64,000 nt of DNA. Source: Dechloromonas sp. UBA6271. GTDB taxonomy: Bacteria; Pseudomonadota; Gammaproteobacteria; Burkholderiales; Rhodocyclaceae. Shown here piece after piece: positions 1 through 8,670 of the stretch. Below the pieces are notes generated by a model, which had not been told where the DNA came from, made no database searches, and saw only the letters and a list, made by a program, of their open reading frames with translations. The stretch covers positions 80,673 to 144,672 of the forward strand of contig DJUX01000046.1 of assembly GCA_002440665.1 (NCBI GenBank), given 5' to 3'. The stretch's first letter is position 1, and each line of letters starts with the position of its first letter. The position numbers were made by a program, and so were the translations under genes.

Positions 1-460
1 GCTGATCCTGCCGATCATCATCGTCTCGACCCGCGAAGCGATCCGCGCCATTCCGGCGATGATCCGCGAAGGCTCGATGGCGGTCGGCGCGACGCGCTGG
101 CAGACCTGCCGCTACCACATCATCCCCTACGCCATGCCCGGCATCCTGACCGGCGTCATCATCGGCCTCGCCCGCGCCATCGGCGAAACGGCGCCGATCA
201 TCACCATCGGCGCCCTGACCTTCATCGCCTTCCTGCCGCCGGCGCCCTTCACCGGTGAGCCGCCGGCCGGGCTGTTCGACTGGGTGTTCGCGCCCTTCAC
301 CGTTATGCCGATCCAGATCTTCAACTGGACATCGCGTCCCGATCCGGCCTTCGAGATCAATGCCGCCGCCGCCGGCTTCGTGCTGATGGTCATGGTGCTG
401 TCGATGAACGCCGTCGCGATTTACCTGCGCTACAAGATGCGCAAGAACATCAAGTGGTAG
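1..460 (+). CDS. pstA: Phosphate ABC transporter permease PstA (5' end outside window)
   Basis: This is the C-terminal part of the inner-membrane permease PstA of the high-affinity phosphate importer; the first complete codon is at base 2 and the start lies left of the window. The visible 150 or so residues carry the cytoplasmic EAA-type loop (EGSMAVGATRWQT), which contacts the ATPase, followed by hydrophobic segments and a basic tail ending KNIKW. pstB follows after a 56-base gap that holds a copy of the dispersed repeat. Family assignment is secure from the motif and from pstB-phoU-phoB-phoR downstream. Confidence 0.95.
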   Translation, partial: LILPIIIVSTREAIRAIPAMIREGSMAVGATRWQTCRYHIIPYAMPGILTGVIIGLARAIGETAPIITIGALTFIAFLPPAPFTGEPPAGLFDWVFAPFTVMPIQIFNWTSRPDPAFEINAAAAGFVLMVMVLSMNAVAIYLRYKMRKNIKW

Positions 461-490
461 CTGTTGCGGTCAACGCCAAAAACATGCCAA
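461..490 (+). repeat. Dispersed TGCGGTCGAC-family element, variant copy 1
   Basis: The pstA-pstB gap reads TTGCGGTCAAC, then GCC, an AAAAAC tract, ATGCC and AAAAC. The core differs by one base from the consensus TTGCGGTCGAC, but both AT-rich tracts are kept at the usual spacing. It lies just upstream of the pstB ribosome binding site. Confidence 0.6.
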
Positions 491-516
491 AACCCGAATA
501 CCGAATGGAGTCGCAA

Positions 517-1296
517 ATGCAGATTCACGACAACCCGGCACTCAAGGCCGAAGCCCGCAACCTCAACTTTTTCTACGGCGAGGCCAAGGCGCTCAAGAAC
601 ATCAACATGCCGATCTACGACAAGAAGGTCACCGCCCTGATCGGTCCTTCCGGTTGCGGCAAGTCGACTTACCTGCGCAGCTTCAACCGCATGCACGACC
701 TCTACCCGGGCAACCGCTACGAGGGCGAGATCCGCTTCTTTCCGGACAACACCAACCTGCTGTCGTCGGAAGTCGATCCAATCGAAGTCCGCATGCGCGT
801 CGGCATGGTCTTCCAGAAGCCGAACCCCTTCCCCAAGTCGATCTACGAGAACGTCGCCTACGGCCTGCGCGTGCGCGGCGAGAACAACAAGCGCGTGCTC
901 GACGACAAGGTCGAACACGCGCTGAAGGGCGCGGCCATCTGGGACGAGGCCAAGGATCGCCTGAGCGAACTGGCGTCGAATCTTTCCGGCGGCCAGCAAC
1001 AGCGCCTGTGCATCGCCCGCGCCCTGGCCACCGATCCCGAACTGCTGCTGTTCGACGAGCCGACCTCGGCGCTCGACCCGATCGCCACCGCCGCCATCGA
1101 GGAACTGGTGCACGAGCTGAAGAAGCGCGTCACGATCCTGATCGTGACCCACAACATGCAGCAGGCGGCGCGGGTTTCCGACTATACCGCCTACATGTAT
1201 CTTGGCGAGATGATCGAATTCGGCAAGACCGACGAGATCTTCATCAAGCCGAAAGACAAGCGTACCGAAGACTACATTACCGGCCGCATGGGCTGA
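517..1296 (+). CDS. pstB: Phosphate import ATP-binding protein PstB
   Basis: ATPase of the Pst phosphate importer, on the cytoplasmic face of the PstC/PstA pair. Walker A GPSGCGKST is near residues 43-51, the ABC signature LSGGQQQR near 156, Walker B LLLFDEP near 175 and the switch histidine (THN) near 211. The ATG at 517 is chosen because GGAG lies 6 bases before it and it gives 259 residues, the usual family length. An in-frame ATG at 454 would read through pstA's last codons and the dispersed repeat. phoU follows 13 bases later. Confidence 0.96.
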   Translation: MQIHDNPALKAEARNLNFFYGEAKALKNINMPIYDKKVTALIGPSGCGKSTYLRSFNRMHDLYPGNRYEGEIRFFPDNTNLLSSEVDPIEVRMRVGMVFQKPNPFPKSIYENVAYGLRVRGENNKRVLDDKVEHALKGAAIWDEAKDRLSELASNLSGGQQQRLCIARALATDPELLLFDEPTSALDPIATAAIEELVHELKKRVTILIVTHNMQQAARVSDYTAYMYLGEMIEFGKTDEIFIKPKDKRTEDYITGRMG

Positions 1297-1309
1297 CGAG
1301 GACAGTGAA

Positions 1310-2002
1310 ATGAACGATAGCCAGCATCTCTCCAGCCAGTTTGACGAAGACCTCTCGCGCCTGCGCAGCAGCGTACTGCAGATGGGCGGCCTCGTCGAAA
1401 CCCAGATTTCGGCCGCCATCGACGCCTACAGCAGGGGCGAAGTGGCCAGTGTCAAGCACATCGTCGAAACCGACCGCAACGTCAACGACCTCGAAATCGC
1501 CATCGACGACGATTGCGCGCACCTGATCGCCAAGCGCCAGCCGGCGGCTTCCGACCTGCGCCTGGTCTTCGGCATCAGCAAGATCGTCACCGATCTCGAA
1601 CGCGCCGGCGACGAGGCCAAGAAGATCGCCAAGGGCGTGCGCCGCATCTACGAAGCCGGCCAGATGCCGTCGCAATACGGGATCGGCGTCCGCCACATCG
1701 CCGAGGCCGCGCTCGGCATGCTGCGCCAGGCGCTCGATGCCTTCGCCCGGCTCGATACCGAGCTGGCGGTCAAGGTCATCCAGGCCGACGTCGATGTCGA
1801 TACCGAGTTCAAGTCGATCATGCGCCAGCTGATCACGCACATGATGGAAGACCCGCGCACCATCACCACCTCGATCGACATCATCTGGATCGCCCGCGCC
1901 GTCGAGCGCATCGGCGACCACGCCAAGAATGTCGCCGAGCACGTCGTCTTCATCGTCGAAGGGCGCGACATCCGTCACCCGCCCAAGGAGGCGAAGGCGT
2001 GA
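1310..2002 (+). CDS. phoU: Phosphate signalling protein PhoU
   Basis: PhoU links the Pst transporter to the PhoR kinase and keeps the Pho regulon off when phosphate is plentiful. The 230-residue all-helical protein has the two PhoU-type repeats, with the metal-binding style segments (DLERAGDEAKKIA in the first half, ERIGDHAKNVAE in the second). The start is preceded by GAGGACAGTGAA. Its stop overlaps the phoB GTG start by four bases (GTGA), indicating translational coupling. Confidence 0.96.
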   Translation: MNDSQHLSSQFDEDLSRLRSSVLQMGGLVETQISAAIDAYSRGEVASVKHIVETDRNVNDLEIAIDDDCAHLIAKRQPAASDLRLVFGISKIVTDLERAGDEAKKIAKGVRRIYEAGQMPSQYGIGVRHIAEAALGMLRQALDAFARLDTELAVKVIQADVDVDTEFKSIMRQLITHMMEDPRTITTSIDIIWIARAVERIGDHAKNVAEHVVFIVEGRDIRHPPKEAKA

Positions 2003-2685
2003 CACCCACAATTCTGGTCGTCGAAGACGAACCAGCCATCCAGGAACTCGTCGTCATCAACCTCAAGCACGCCGGCTTTCTCGTCGTGCGTTCGAGCAGT
2101 GCCGAAGAGGCCGAGTCCGCCATTCGCGCCGCGTTGCCCGACTTGGTCCTGCTCGATTGGATGCTGCCGGGCCAATCCGGTGTCGCGCTGGCCAAGAAGA
2201 TTCGCGCCGACGAGCGCACCCGCGAGCTGCCGATCATCATGCTCACCGCCCGCGTGCATGAGGAAGACAAGGTGCAGGGGCTGGAGGCCGGCGCCGACGA
2301 CTACGTCACAAAGCCCTTCTCGCCCAAGGAACTGGTCGCCCGCGTCCGCGCCGTGCTGCGCCGGCGCGCCCCGCACCTGGCCGGCGAAGCGGTCGAGGTC
2401 GGCGACCTGGCGCTCAACCCGGCGACGCACCGCGTCCTCGCCGGCAGCCAGCCGATCGAGCTGGGGCCGACCGAGTTCCGCCTGCTGTTCTTCTTCATGA
2501 CTCATGCCGAGCGCGTCTACACCCGCGCCCAGTTGCTCGACGAAGTCTGGGGCGACCACGTCTTCATCGAGGAACGGACGGTCGATGTGCACATCCGCCG
2601 CCTGCGCTCGGCGCTCGAGTCGACCGGCCATCACGAGCGGATCGAGACGGTGCGCGGTACCGGCTATCGCTTCCGGGGCGCCTGA
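1999..2685 (+). CDS. phoB: Phosphate regulon response regulator PhoB
   Basis: OmpR-type response regulator that activates Pho promoters under phosphate limitation. The receiver domain starts ILVVEDEPAIQ, with the phospho-acceptor Asp near residue 53 (LLDWML) and the conserved Lys near 104 (YVTKPF). The winged-helix DNA-binding domain occupies about residues 130-228 and ends in the RGTGYRF motif. The GTG start overlaps phoU's stop and is served by AAGGAGG inside phoU's end. Length is 228 residues, normal for PhoB. phoR follows after 5 bases. Confidence 0.96.
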   Translation: MTPTILVVEDEPAIQELVVINLKHAGFLVVRSSSAEEAESAIRAALPDLVLLDWMLPGQSGVALAKKIRADERTRELPIIMLTARVHEEDKVQGLEAGADDYVTKPFSPKELVARVRAVLRRRAPHLAGEAVEVGDLALNPATHRVLAGSQPIELGPTEFRLLFFFMTHAERVYTRAQLLDEVWGDHVFIEERTVDVHIRRLRSALESTGHHERIETVRGTGYRFRGA

Positions 2686-2690
2686 AGCCG

Positions 2691-3983
2691 GTGTCGGCGC
2701 CGCTGATCCGGGCCCTGCTGCTGGCCCTGTTGACGGCATTCGTAGCCTGGCCGGTCGGCCATTTCGTCGCGCCCTGGGCCGGCTGGACCCTGTTCTCGGT
2801 CGGCCTCGGGCTGCAGATGGTCTTTCACTTCCGCAATTTCGCCCGTCTCGAACGCTGGTCGCGAGCGCCGGTCGTCGATAGCAGCCTCGAAGGCGAGGGT
2901 GCCTGGGATGGCGTCTTCGGCCGCCTCTACCGGCACGAGAAGGACCTGCGAGCGCAGATCGCCCGCCGTGACGAAGAAATTGCGATGCTGATCGCCGCCG
3001 GCCAAGCGCTGACCGATGGCGTCGTGCTGCTCGACCAGCAGAACCAGATTGTTTACTGCAACACCACGGCCGAAATGCAACTTGGCCTCGTCATCGGCAC
3101 CGACCGCGGCCAGCCCATCGTGAATCTCGTGCGCCAGCCGGAATTCGTCGCCTACCTGCAGGGCGGCGATTTCGCGCGGCCGCTGACCCTGCGCTCGGAA
3201 CGCAACGAAGAGCGCGTCCTCTCCATTCACGTCGTTCCCTATGCCGGCAACCGCCGCCTCATGCAGATCAAGGATGTCACCCAGAGCGACCGCCTCGACC
3301 GCACGCGCCGCGACTTCGTCGCCAACGTCTCGCACGAACTGCGCACGCCGCTGACCGTCCTCGCCGGCTTCCTTGAAACCCTGCAGGAAATCGAGGTCGA
3401 CCATGACGAACAGGCGCGCTACCTGGCGCTGATGAGCGAACAGTCGCAGCGCATGGAATCGATCGTCCAGGATTTGCTGACCCTCTCGTCGATCGAATCG
3501 GCGCCGCCACCGGCCAACGACACCGTCGACATGGCCAGCCTGATCGACAAGCTGCGGCGCGACGCCGAAGCGCTATCGGGCGGCCGCCACAACATCGTCG
3601 TCGAAACCGACGGCCAGGGCGACCTGCGTGGTGCCGAGCCCGAACTGGTCAGCGCCTTCGGCAATCTCATTTCCAATGCCGTGCGCTACACACCGGCCGG
3701 CGGCACCATCCGCATCAGCTGGCACGCCAGCGCGCAGGGGGCGGAATTCGCGGTCCAGGATACCGGCATCGGCATCGACCCCAAGCACCTCCCACGCCTT
3801 ACCGAACGCTTCTACCGCATCGACCGTGGCCGCTCGCGCGACGCCGGCGGCACCGGGCTGGGCCTGGCGATCGTCAAGCACTCGCTGAACCGCCACCAGG
3901 CGCAACTCGAGATCAGGAGCGTCCTCGGCCAGGGCAGCCGCTTCGCCGCCCGCTTCCCGGCCAGCCGCGTCGTGGGGTTCTGA
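2691..3983 (+). CDS. phoR: Phosphate regulon sensor histidine kinase PhoR
   Basis: Membrane sensor kinase partner of PhoB. Two short N-terminal hydrophobic segments (about residues 5-45) are followed by a PAS region (about 95-200), the HisKA dimerisation box with VSHELRTPLT near residue 213, and a HATPase domain with NLISNAVRYTP near 328 and the ATP-lid GTGLGL near 386. It starts with GTG five bases after phoB. Length is 430 residues, as expected. It is the last gene of the pst-pho operon; no strong terminator hairpin is visible after it. Confidence 0.95.
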   Translation: MSAPLIRALLLALLTAFVAWPVGHFVAPWAGWTLFSVGLGLQMVFHFRNFARLERWSRAPVVDSSLEGEGAWDGVFGRLYRHEKDLRAQIARRDEEIAMLIAAGQALTDGVVLLDQQNQIVYCNTTAEMQLGLVIGTDRGQPIVNLVRQPEFVAYLQGGDFARPLTLRSERNEERVLSIHVVPYAGNRRLMQIKDVTQSDRLDRTRRDFVANVSHELRTPLTVLAGFLETLQEIEVDHDEQARYLALMSEQSQRMESIVQDLLTLSSIESAPPPANDTVDMASLIDKLRRDAEALSGGRHNIVVETDGQGDLRGAEPELVSAFGNLISNAVRYTPAGGTIRISWHASAQGAEFAVQDTGIGIDPKHLPRLTERFYRIDRGRSRDAGGTGLGLAIVKHSLNRHQAQLEIRSVLGQGSRFAARFPASRVVGF

Positions 3984-4555
3984 AAGGCGCTTCCGGCGCT
4001 GTGATCGACGTTAGCGCGGGAATACGACAGGGCGGGGCGGGTGTTTTGGCCGGAACGAGGCCTGTTGCGGTCGACCTCCAAAAATGAGCAAAAATGGAAG
4101 CTGATTCGTTGGGTTGCGAACTGTTTGCCACCCACGTTTCTGTTGGTTGCCTCCGCGGTTTCCAGTTGGCGAAGGCTTGCCCTGCGTCAGAGTGGCGTAT
4201 TTCTGCATACGGCCATCTCCAGCCAGTCAGCGCTTGGAAATGTATTCGACGTTAACTGCTACCGAAGGCGATCGTTAGCACTCTCGGTAATTGTAGACGC
4301 TCAGAGCTTTCTAGGAACTTAGGGCGATTCGTAGTGTCTTTTTGACAACTCATGTAACTGCGTCGACCATTATTCAATGGTGGGTCAGGATATTGAAGAT
4401 GATGTCCTTTGGTGTCCGGATTCGTTGGCTCGACAAACAATGAGTTGCGGTAACTTCACAAATCGCCAATTCGTTGGAATCGCCTGACTGTGAAGGTGAG
4501 ACTGACATCGCTTACCGACCGCCAACCCGGTCGGCTTCAAAGGAGGATGAAAGCC
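3984..4555. other. Gene-poor stretch after phoR
   Basis: These 572 bases are visibly less GC-rich than their surroundings and contain no open frame I can support. One copy of the dispersed repeat lies at 4061-4097. The short frames on either strand lack ribosome binding sites and family resemblance. The end holds the AAGGAGG ribosome binding site (4540-4546) of the secreted-protein gene at 4556. Confidence 0.5.
4061..4097 (+). repeat. Dispersed TGCGGTCGAC-family element, copy 2
   Basis: CCTGTTGCGGTCGAC, then CTCC, AAAAATG, AGC, AAAAATGG. Exact core followed by two A-rich tracts about ten bases apart. Intergenic, downstream of phoR. Confidence 0.8.
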
Positions 4556-4879
4556 ATGAGGAATACTACTCGCTGCATCGGTTTGGCTACCGGCGCTTTG
4601 ATATTCCTGTCGGTCGCTGTACCTGCCTACGCTGATGGGGCCAATTCGTCGGGTCCCTATGATCCATACAATGTCGGCGCCCCGTCTGGCAACGGTAAAG
4701 GGAATGGCAACGCGTACGGAAAGCCAGCAGCCGGCACCGTCGGGAATGCAGATGCGAAGAACCCGCCTGGGCAGCTTCCTGGCCCACAAGACGACAACAA
4801 CGGCTACGAATGTGATGGTAATAGCGGCATTGCGCGAGGGAACCCTGCGCACAGCTTCTGCGGTCCGGGGGATGTATAG
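4556..4879 (+). CDS. Small secreted Gly/Asn-rich protein of unknown function
   Basis: A 107-residue protein with a clear Sec signal peptide (MRNTTRCIGL, hydrophobic core, AYA cleavage site near residue 28). The mature part is rich in Gly and Asn (GNGKGNGNAYGKPA) and ends in a motif-like block with DNNGYECDGN, GIARGNP and HSFC, containing two Cys. From memory the layout (NGKGNG, then KNPPGQ, then YECDGN, then NPAH) resembles small exported proteins common in actinobacteria; that is recollection, not a search. The start at 4556 has AAGGAGG nine bases upstream; an ATG at 4547 is too close to it. The gene sits alone in an atypical stretch, which suggests transfer. Confidence 0.75.
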   Translation: MRNTTRCIGLATGALIFLSVAVPAYADGANSSGPYDPYNVGAPSGNGKGNGNAYGKPAAGTVGNADAKNPPGQLPGPQDDNNGYECDGNSGIARGNPAHSFCGPGDV

Positions 4880-5219
4880 CGCCTGTTTTATATGGCAGTT
4901 TGGCCACTGGTAACTTTGCACTCCAAGAAGGCTTAGCGTGGAGCCCGCGGCATTCATTGTGGCCGTGGGCTCCGCTATAAATGGGTTCTCCACAGCATTT
5001 CCAGCGTTATGCTGATAAGTTCCATGTTTGACCCAAGCTTTTCTTATTTCCCTAACGGTGGCTAGCGAGTGACCGCTGTTATCGGGTACGAGTGGGAGAA
5101 ACAATTTTGCGGCCGTGAGCAGCGACTAGATACATGGCCGGCTTGGATGCCGAGTCTGTTCACAAGCAGCCCGATGACTCCCAAACGTCATCAGTCCGCT
5201 AGGGGTCGGAAGTTTGAGG
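4880..5219. other. Gene-poor stretch before purT
   Basis: 340 bases without a supportable gene. It contains an inverted repeat at 4940-4973 and otherwise no ribosome binding site plus frame combination. A long minus-strand frame covers part of it (4385-5104), but that frame is antisense to the secreted-protein gene and has no family features. Confidence 0.5.
4940..4973 (+). terminator. Possible terminator of the secreted-protein gene
   Basis: GGAGCCCGCGGC and GCCGTGGGCTCC form a 12-base stem with one mismatch and a loop of about 10 bases, 60 bases after the stop codon. The stem is strong but is followed by GCTATAAA, not a T-run, so it may instead be a stability hairpin. Confidence 0.4.
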
Positions 5220-6419
5220 TCAGCCCTTGCGCGGCCTGACCTTGCTCGCCGCCAGCTTGGCGCGTTCGCGGGCTTCGGCGATGTTGGCGCCGTTGGCGAC
5301 GGCGACGCCCATCCGCCGCTTCGTGAATGATTCCGGCTTGCCGAACAGCCGCAGGTCGCTGCGCGGGACGGCGAGGGCTTGCTCGATGCCGTCGAAGGCG
5401 ATGCTCTGTTCTTCCATGTCGCCGTAGATGACGGCCGAGGCGCCGGGTTCGCGCAAGGCGGTGTCGACCGGCAGGCCGAGGATGGCGCGGGCGTGCAGTT
5501 CGAATTCCGAGAAGCGTTGCGAGCATAGCGTGACCAGCCCGGTGTCATGCGGGCGCGGGCTGACTTCAGAGAACCAGACCATGTCGCCCTTGACGAAGAG
5601 TTCGACGCCGAAGATGCCGCGGCCGCCGAGATTGCCGGTGACGGCGGCGGCGATTTCCTGCGCCCGCTGTAGTGCCGTTGGCGTCATCGGCTGCGGTTGC
5701 CAGGATTCGACGTAGTCACCGGCTACCTGGACGTGGCCGATCGGTTCGCAGAAGTAAGTCTGCACTGCGCCGGCGGTATCGCGGGCGCGCACGGTGAGCA
5801 GGGTGATTTCGTAGTCGAAGTCGATGAAGCCCTCGACGATGACGCGCCCCTGGTTGACCCGGCCGCCGCTCGCCGCATAGTCCCAAGCCTTCTGTGCGTC
5901 GTCCGGGCCGCGCAGCAGCGACTGGCCTTTGCCGGATGAGGACATCGTTGGCTTGACGATGCACGGGTAGCCGATGCCGTCGTCGATGGCGGCCTGCAGT
6001 TCGGCCAGCGAATCGGCGAACTTGTAGGGCGAGGTCGCCAGCCCGAGTTCCTCGGCGGCAAGCCGGCGGATGCCTTCGCGGTTCATGGTCAGCTTGGCGG
6101 CGCGGGCGGTGGGGATGACTTCGGCCAGCCCTTCCTTCTCGATTTCAACCAGTGTGTCGGTGGCGATGGCCTCGATTTCCGGCACGATGAGGTGCGGCCT
6201 TTCCTGCTCGATCAACTGGCGCAGCGCGGCGCCGTCGGTCATCGAGATGACGTGGGCGCGGTGCGCGACCTGGTGGCCGGGGGCGTTGGCGTAGCGGTCG
6301 ACGGCGACGACTTCGACGCCCAGCCGCTGCAGGGCGATGATGACTTCCTTGCCAAGTTCGCCGGCGCCGAGCAGCATGACGCGCAGGGCGCTCGGGGAAA
6401 GTGGGGTGCCGATCTTCAT
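5220..6419 (-). CDS. purT: Formate-dependent phosphoribosylglycinamide formyltransferase PurT
   Basis: ATP-grasp enzyme that makes formyl-GAR from GAR, formate and ATP in purine synthesis. The N-terminus has the PurK/PurT-type nucleotide fold (LLGAGELGKEV near residue 16), then the ATP-grasp region with CIVKPTMSSSGKGQS and the metal-binding segment VWFSEVSPRPHDTGLVT. The protein has 399 residues; the family is about 390. The start at 6419 has AGGAG eight bases upstream. A copy of the dispersed repeat lies just behind this ribosome binding site, in the promoter region. Confidence 0.95.
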   Translation of the reverse strand: MKIGTPLSPSALRVMLLGAGELGKEVIIALQRLGVEVVAVDRYANAPGHQVAHRAHVISMTDGAALRQLIEQERPHLIVPEIEAIATDTLVEIEKEGLAEVIPTARAAKLTMNREGIRRLAAEELGLATSPYKFADSLAELQAAIDDGIGYPCIVKPTMSSSGKGQSLLRGPDDAQKAWDYAASGGRVNQGRVIVEGFIDFDYEITLLTVRARDTAGAVQTYFCEPIGHVQVAGDYVESWQPQPMTPTALQRAQEIAAAVTGNLGGRGIFGVELFVKGDMVWFSEVSPRPHDTGLVTLCSQRFSEFELHARAILGLPVDTALREPGASAVIYGDMEEQSIAFDGIEQALAVPRSDLRLFGKPESFTKRRMGVAVANGANIAEARERAKLAASKVRPRKG

Positions 6420-6449
6420 GGGGTTCTCCTGGCGGGTGCGGTGAGGATG

Positions 6450-6484
6450 GAAATCGGCCAAATTTAGGCGTCCACCGCAACAGC
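6450..6484 (-). repeat. Dispersed TGCGGTCGAC-family element, variant copy 3
   Basis: Read on the minus strand: GCTGTTGCGGTGGAC, GCCT, AAATTT, GGCC, GATTTC. One core base differs (GGTGGAC); both AT tracts are present. It lies upstream of purT. Confidence 0.65.
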
Positions 6485-6532
6485 GTCAAGCAGGGGGGGC
6501 AGCCGCGTTACCAGATTCTGAATAGCGGCGGC

Positions 6533-6574
6533 AACAAGGCATGGCGAGCCAGGGATGGCTCACCATGCCTTGTT
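6533..6574 (-). terminator. Strong hairpin downstream of the phasin-like gene
   Basis: AACAAGGCATGGCGAGCC and GGCTCACCATGCCTTGTT form an 18-base stem with one mismatch and a 6-base loop. It lies between the 3' end of the minus-strand phasin-like gene (6596) and purT's upstream region. The arms end in AACAA/TTGTT, giving short U-rich ends in both directions, so it could act bidirectionally. Confidence 0.65.
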
Positions 6575-6595
6575 TGTGCGTCCTGCGGCTTCAGG

Positions 6596-6859
6596 TCACG
6601 GCTTTTCCGGCGGGGCCGGGATAAAGCGTTCGATGTCCGATTGGAAGGAACTGCTCCAGAAGGTGGCGTTGTTGTGGGCAAGAGTCTTGTCCAGGCAGAA
6701 CAGAGCCATTTCCGTGGAATTTTCGCAGGCCGCGCGGTTTGCCTCGATACAGAGTTGCGCCAGTCGCTCGACAGCGCTCAGATAGGCATCACCAAACCCG
6801 GCAGCAGCTTCGAGGGATGCGTTGTGGGCGTTTGCGGCAGATTCAAAAAAACGTTGCAT
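6596..6859 (-). CDS. Small phasin-like protein
   Basis: An 87-residue helical protein without signal peptide or membrane segment (MQRFFESAANAHNAS start, then a long Ala-rich amphipathic helix). Composition and helix pattern resemble short phasin-family proteins that coat polyhydroxyalkanoate granules, but no signature motif is decisive. The start at 6859 is chosen because AAGGAG lies eight bases upstream; a longer frame to 6958 has no ribosome binding site. It stands between purT and rnk with a strong hairpin behind it. It could also be an unrelated helical cytoplasmic protein. Confidence 0.6.
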   Translation of the reverse strand: MQRFFESAANAHNASLEAAAGFGDAYLSAVERLAQLCIEANRAACENSTEMALFCLDKTLAHNNATFWSSSFQSDIERFIPAPPEKP

Positions 6860-6961
6860 TGGGATCTCCTTGCGATGGAATGCCGGCGAGAAAGCTTTCG
6901 CTTCCCCGTCGGCGCGTCGTACGGCCTGCCCGCCACACCATGCGGCGGACACGACCATGGA

Positions 6962-7372
6962 CTAGGGGGTTTTCTGGGTCACGCTCGCGACTTTCAGGCG
7001 GTGCACGGAACCGTCGGGAAAGGCCCAAGGGATTTCCTGGCCGACGCGCAGGCCGAGCAGGGCGCTGCCGACCGGTGTCAGGACGGAAATTTTCCCTTGT
7101 CCAGGGTCGGCTTCATCCGGATAGACCAGTTCGATTTCGCGTCGCATGCCGGTGCGCTCGTCGATGTAAGCGCAGCGGGCGTGCATGGTCACGACGTCGT
7201 TCGGGATATGTTCCTGATGGACGACAATTGCCCGGTCCAGTTCGTCGGTCAACTCGTCGCTCAAACGGTATTGCCGCAGGCGCATGCAGTCGGCAATACT
7301 GACAACGGGTGGCTCGAAGTCACTGGTTTCGCTGGGTAAAAAGTCTGTGTTCGTAAGTTGGATAGTCATCAT
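6962..7372 (-). CDS. rnk: Rnk / GreA-GreB C-terminal domain protein (nucleoside diphosphate kinase regulator)
   Basis: This 136-residue protein matches Rnk in size and in the FKBP-like C-terminal fold shared with GreA/GreB: the segment DERTGMRREIELVYPDEAD, then ISVLTPVGSALLGLRVGQEI, is the typical core. Rnk-type proteins bind RNA polymerase near the secondary channel. Two adjacent ATGs (7372, 7369) are possible starts and neither has a clear ribosome binding site. The gene is divergent from the LysR pseudogene. Confidence 0.82.
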   Translation of the reverse strand: MMTIQLTNTDFLPSETSDFEPPVVSIADCMRLRQYRLSDELTDELDRAIVVHQEHIPNDVVTMHARCAYIDERTGMRREIELVYPDEADPGQGKISVLTPVGSALLGLRVGQEIPWAFPDGSVHRLKVASVTQKTP

Positions 7373-7486
7373 GAGGTCAATGATACGGGAGCGGAGGGCC
7401 TTGCGCTAGGCATTGGCAGGGCATCAAAATGTATCCGTATTCGCTACAATAGGCTGGGGCAGAAAATTATCGGAGAGCGGGTAACG

Positions 7487-8388
7487 ATGGCGGACTTGAA
7501 TTTGATGGCGATCTTCGCGCGCGTTGCCGAGGCCGGTAGTTTTGCCGAGGCTGCGCGCCGCCTCGGGACGTCGCGTTCGAGCGTCAGCAAGGCGCTGGCA
7601 AAGCTGGAAAAATCGCTTGGTGCCCATTTGTTGAATCGGACGACGCGCCACCTCAGTCTTACCGAAATAGGTGCCGCGGTGAGCGAGCATTGCACCCGCA
7701 TGCTGGAGGAGGCGACGGAAGCGGAGGACCTGGTCGGCAGCCTGAGCACCGAGGCGCGCGGGGTTCTGCGCGTCAGCGCCTCGGTCGCCTTTGGGATGCT
7801 ACACGTTGCCCCGGCGCTCGCCACCTTCCTGTCGCACCACTCCGAACTGAAGATCGACTTGAGCATTACCGACCGCTGGGTCAATCTGGCCGAGGAGGGT
7901 TACGATGTCGCCATCCATGTCACCGGCGACCCCCGGCCTAATCTGGTGGCGCGCCCGCTGGCACCGGTTCGCCGCCGGTTGTGCGTAACGCCCGATTATT
8001 TTCGGCGCAAGGGAATTCCGCGAACGCCGACCGAACTGGTGGGTCCTGACTGCCTTGACTACACGCGCTCCGGAGAGCCGGGCGTTGGCGGTTCACCGGT
8101 CCGGCAGGGGAGATTTCCGTGCCGGTCAGTGGCCCCTTGCGTGTCGATAACGACGAGGCGCTGTAACAGGCCGTCCTCGGCGGACGTGAGGTTGGTCTGC
8201 TGCCGACCTTCATTATCGGCAAGGACCTGCAGAGCGGCAGTTTGCAGGCTGTGTTGTCCGAGTACATCCCGGTGGAGCGGCAAGTCTATGCAATGTAGCT
8301 GCCGACGCGACACCTTCCCAGCAAAGGCCGTGTCTTCATCGACTTCATGCTTGCCCATATCGCCGCCGAGCCGTATTGGGACCGCTAG
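7487..8388 (+). pseudogene. Decayed LysR-family regulator (frameshift plus two in-frame stops)
   Basis: The first ~195 residues are a normal LysR protein: helix-turn-helix (GSFAEAARRLGTSRSSVSKAL) and the start of the effector domain. Around 8070-8082 the frame shifts. The shifted frame continues as a LysR C-terminus (VPVSGPLRVDNDEAL, LLPTFIIGKDL, PYWDR) but is broken by TAA at 8164-8166 and TAG at 8296-8298, and ends with TAG at 8386. Alignment by eye with the intact paralogue at 10289-11191 shows the same domain order and the same PYWDR ending. The ATG at 7487 is preceded by GGAGAGCGGGTAACG. Confidence 0.88.
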
Positions 8389-8410
8389 CAACCCGCCGGC
8401 CGAGCAGTCG

Positions 8411-8641
8411 TCAGGTCTTGATCCGCGTCAGGCTGATTTTCTGGAGCAGAGCGTAAAGCTCGTCCTTGACTGCCAGCTTTTGCTTTTTGAGCACCTCGAT
8501 CTCATCCTGTGTTCCCGATTCGTGCCGGGATTCCATGTTCTTGATCCGCTGATCGAGTGAATTGTGTTTTTCGAACAGATTCAGGAAATATCTGTCGCTC
8601 GTCTTCAATTCGGAAATCAGGTCGCGATATTCAGGAAACAT
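8411..8641 (-). CDS. YdcH-family (DUF465) small coiled-coil protein
   Basis: A 76-residue charged helical protein starting MFPEYRDLISELK, with FEKHNSLDQRIKNME and EVLKKQKLAVKDELY. This is the layout of the YdcH/DUF465 family, whose function is not established. It probably forms a helical hairpin or coiled coil in the cytoplasm. It lies between the LysR pseudogene and gdhA, on the same strand as gdhA and 29 bases downstream of it, so it may be its co-transcribed tail. Confidence 0.85.
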   Translation of the reverse strand: MFPEYRDLISELKTSDRYFLNLFEKHNSLDQRIKNMESRHESGTQDEIEVLKKQKLAVKDELYALLQKISLTRIKT

Positions 8642-8670
8642 GGGAATCCCTTCTTGGTATTGAAACTGGG

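Noticed and set aside
454..516. Upstream pstB start at 454
   Set aside because: It overlaps the end of pstA and reads through a dispersed repeat; the ATG at 517 has GGAG at the right distance and gives the family length.
4385..5104. 239-codon minus-strand frame across the secreted-protein gene
   Set aside because: It is antisense to a gene with a clear signal peptide and ribosome binding site, has no family features and no ribosome binding site.
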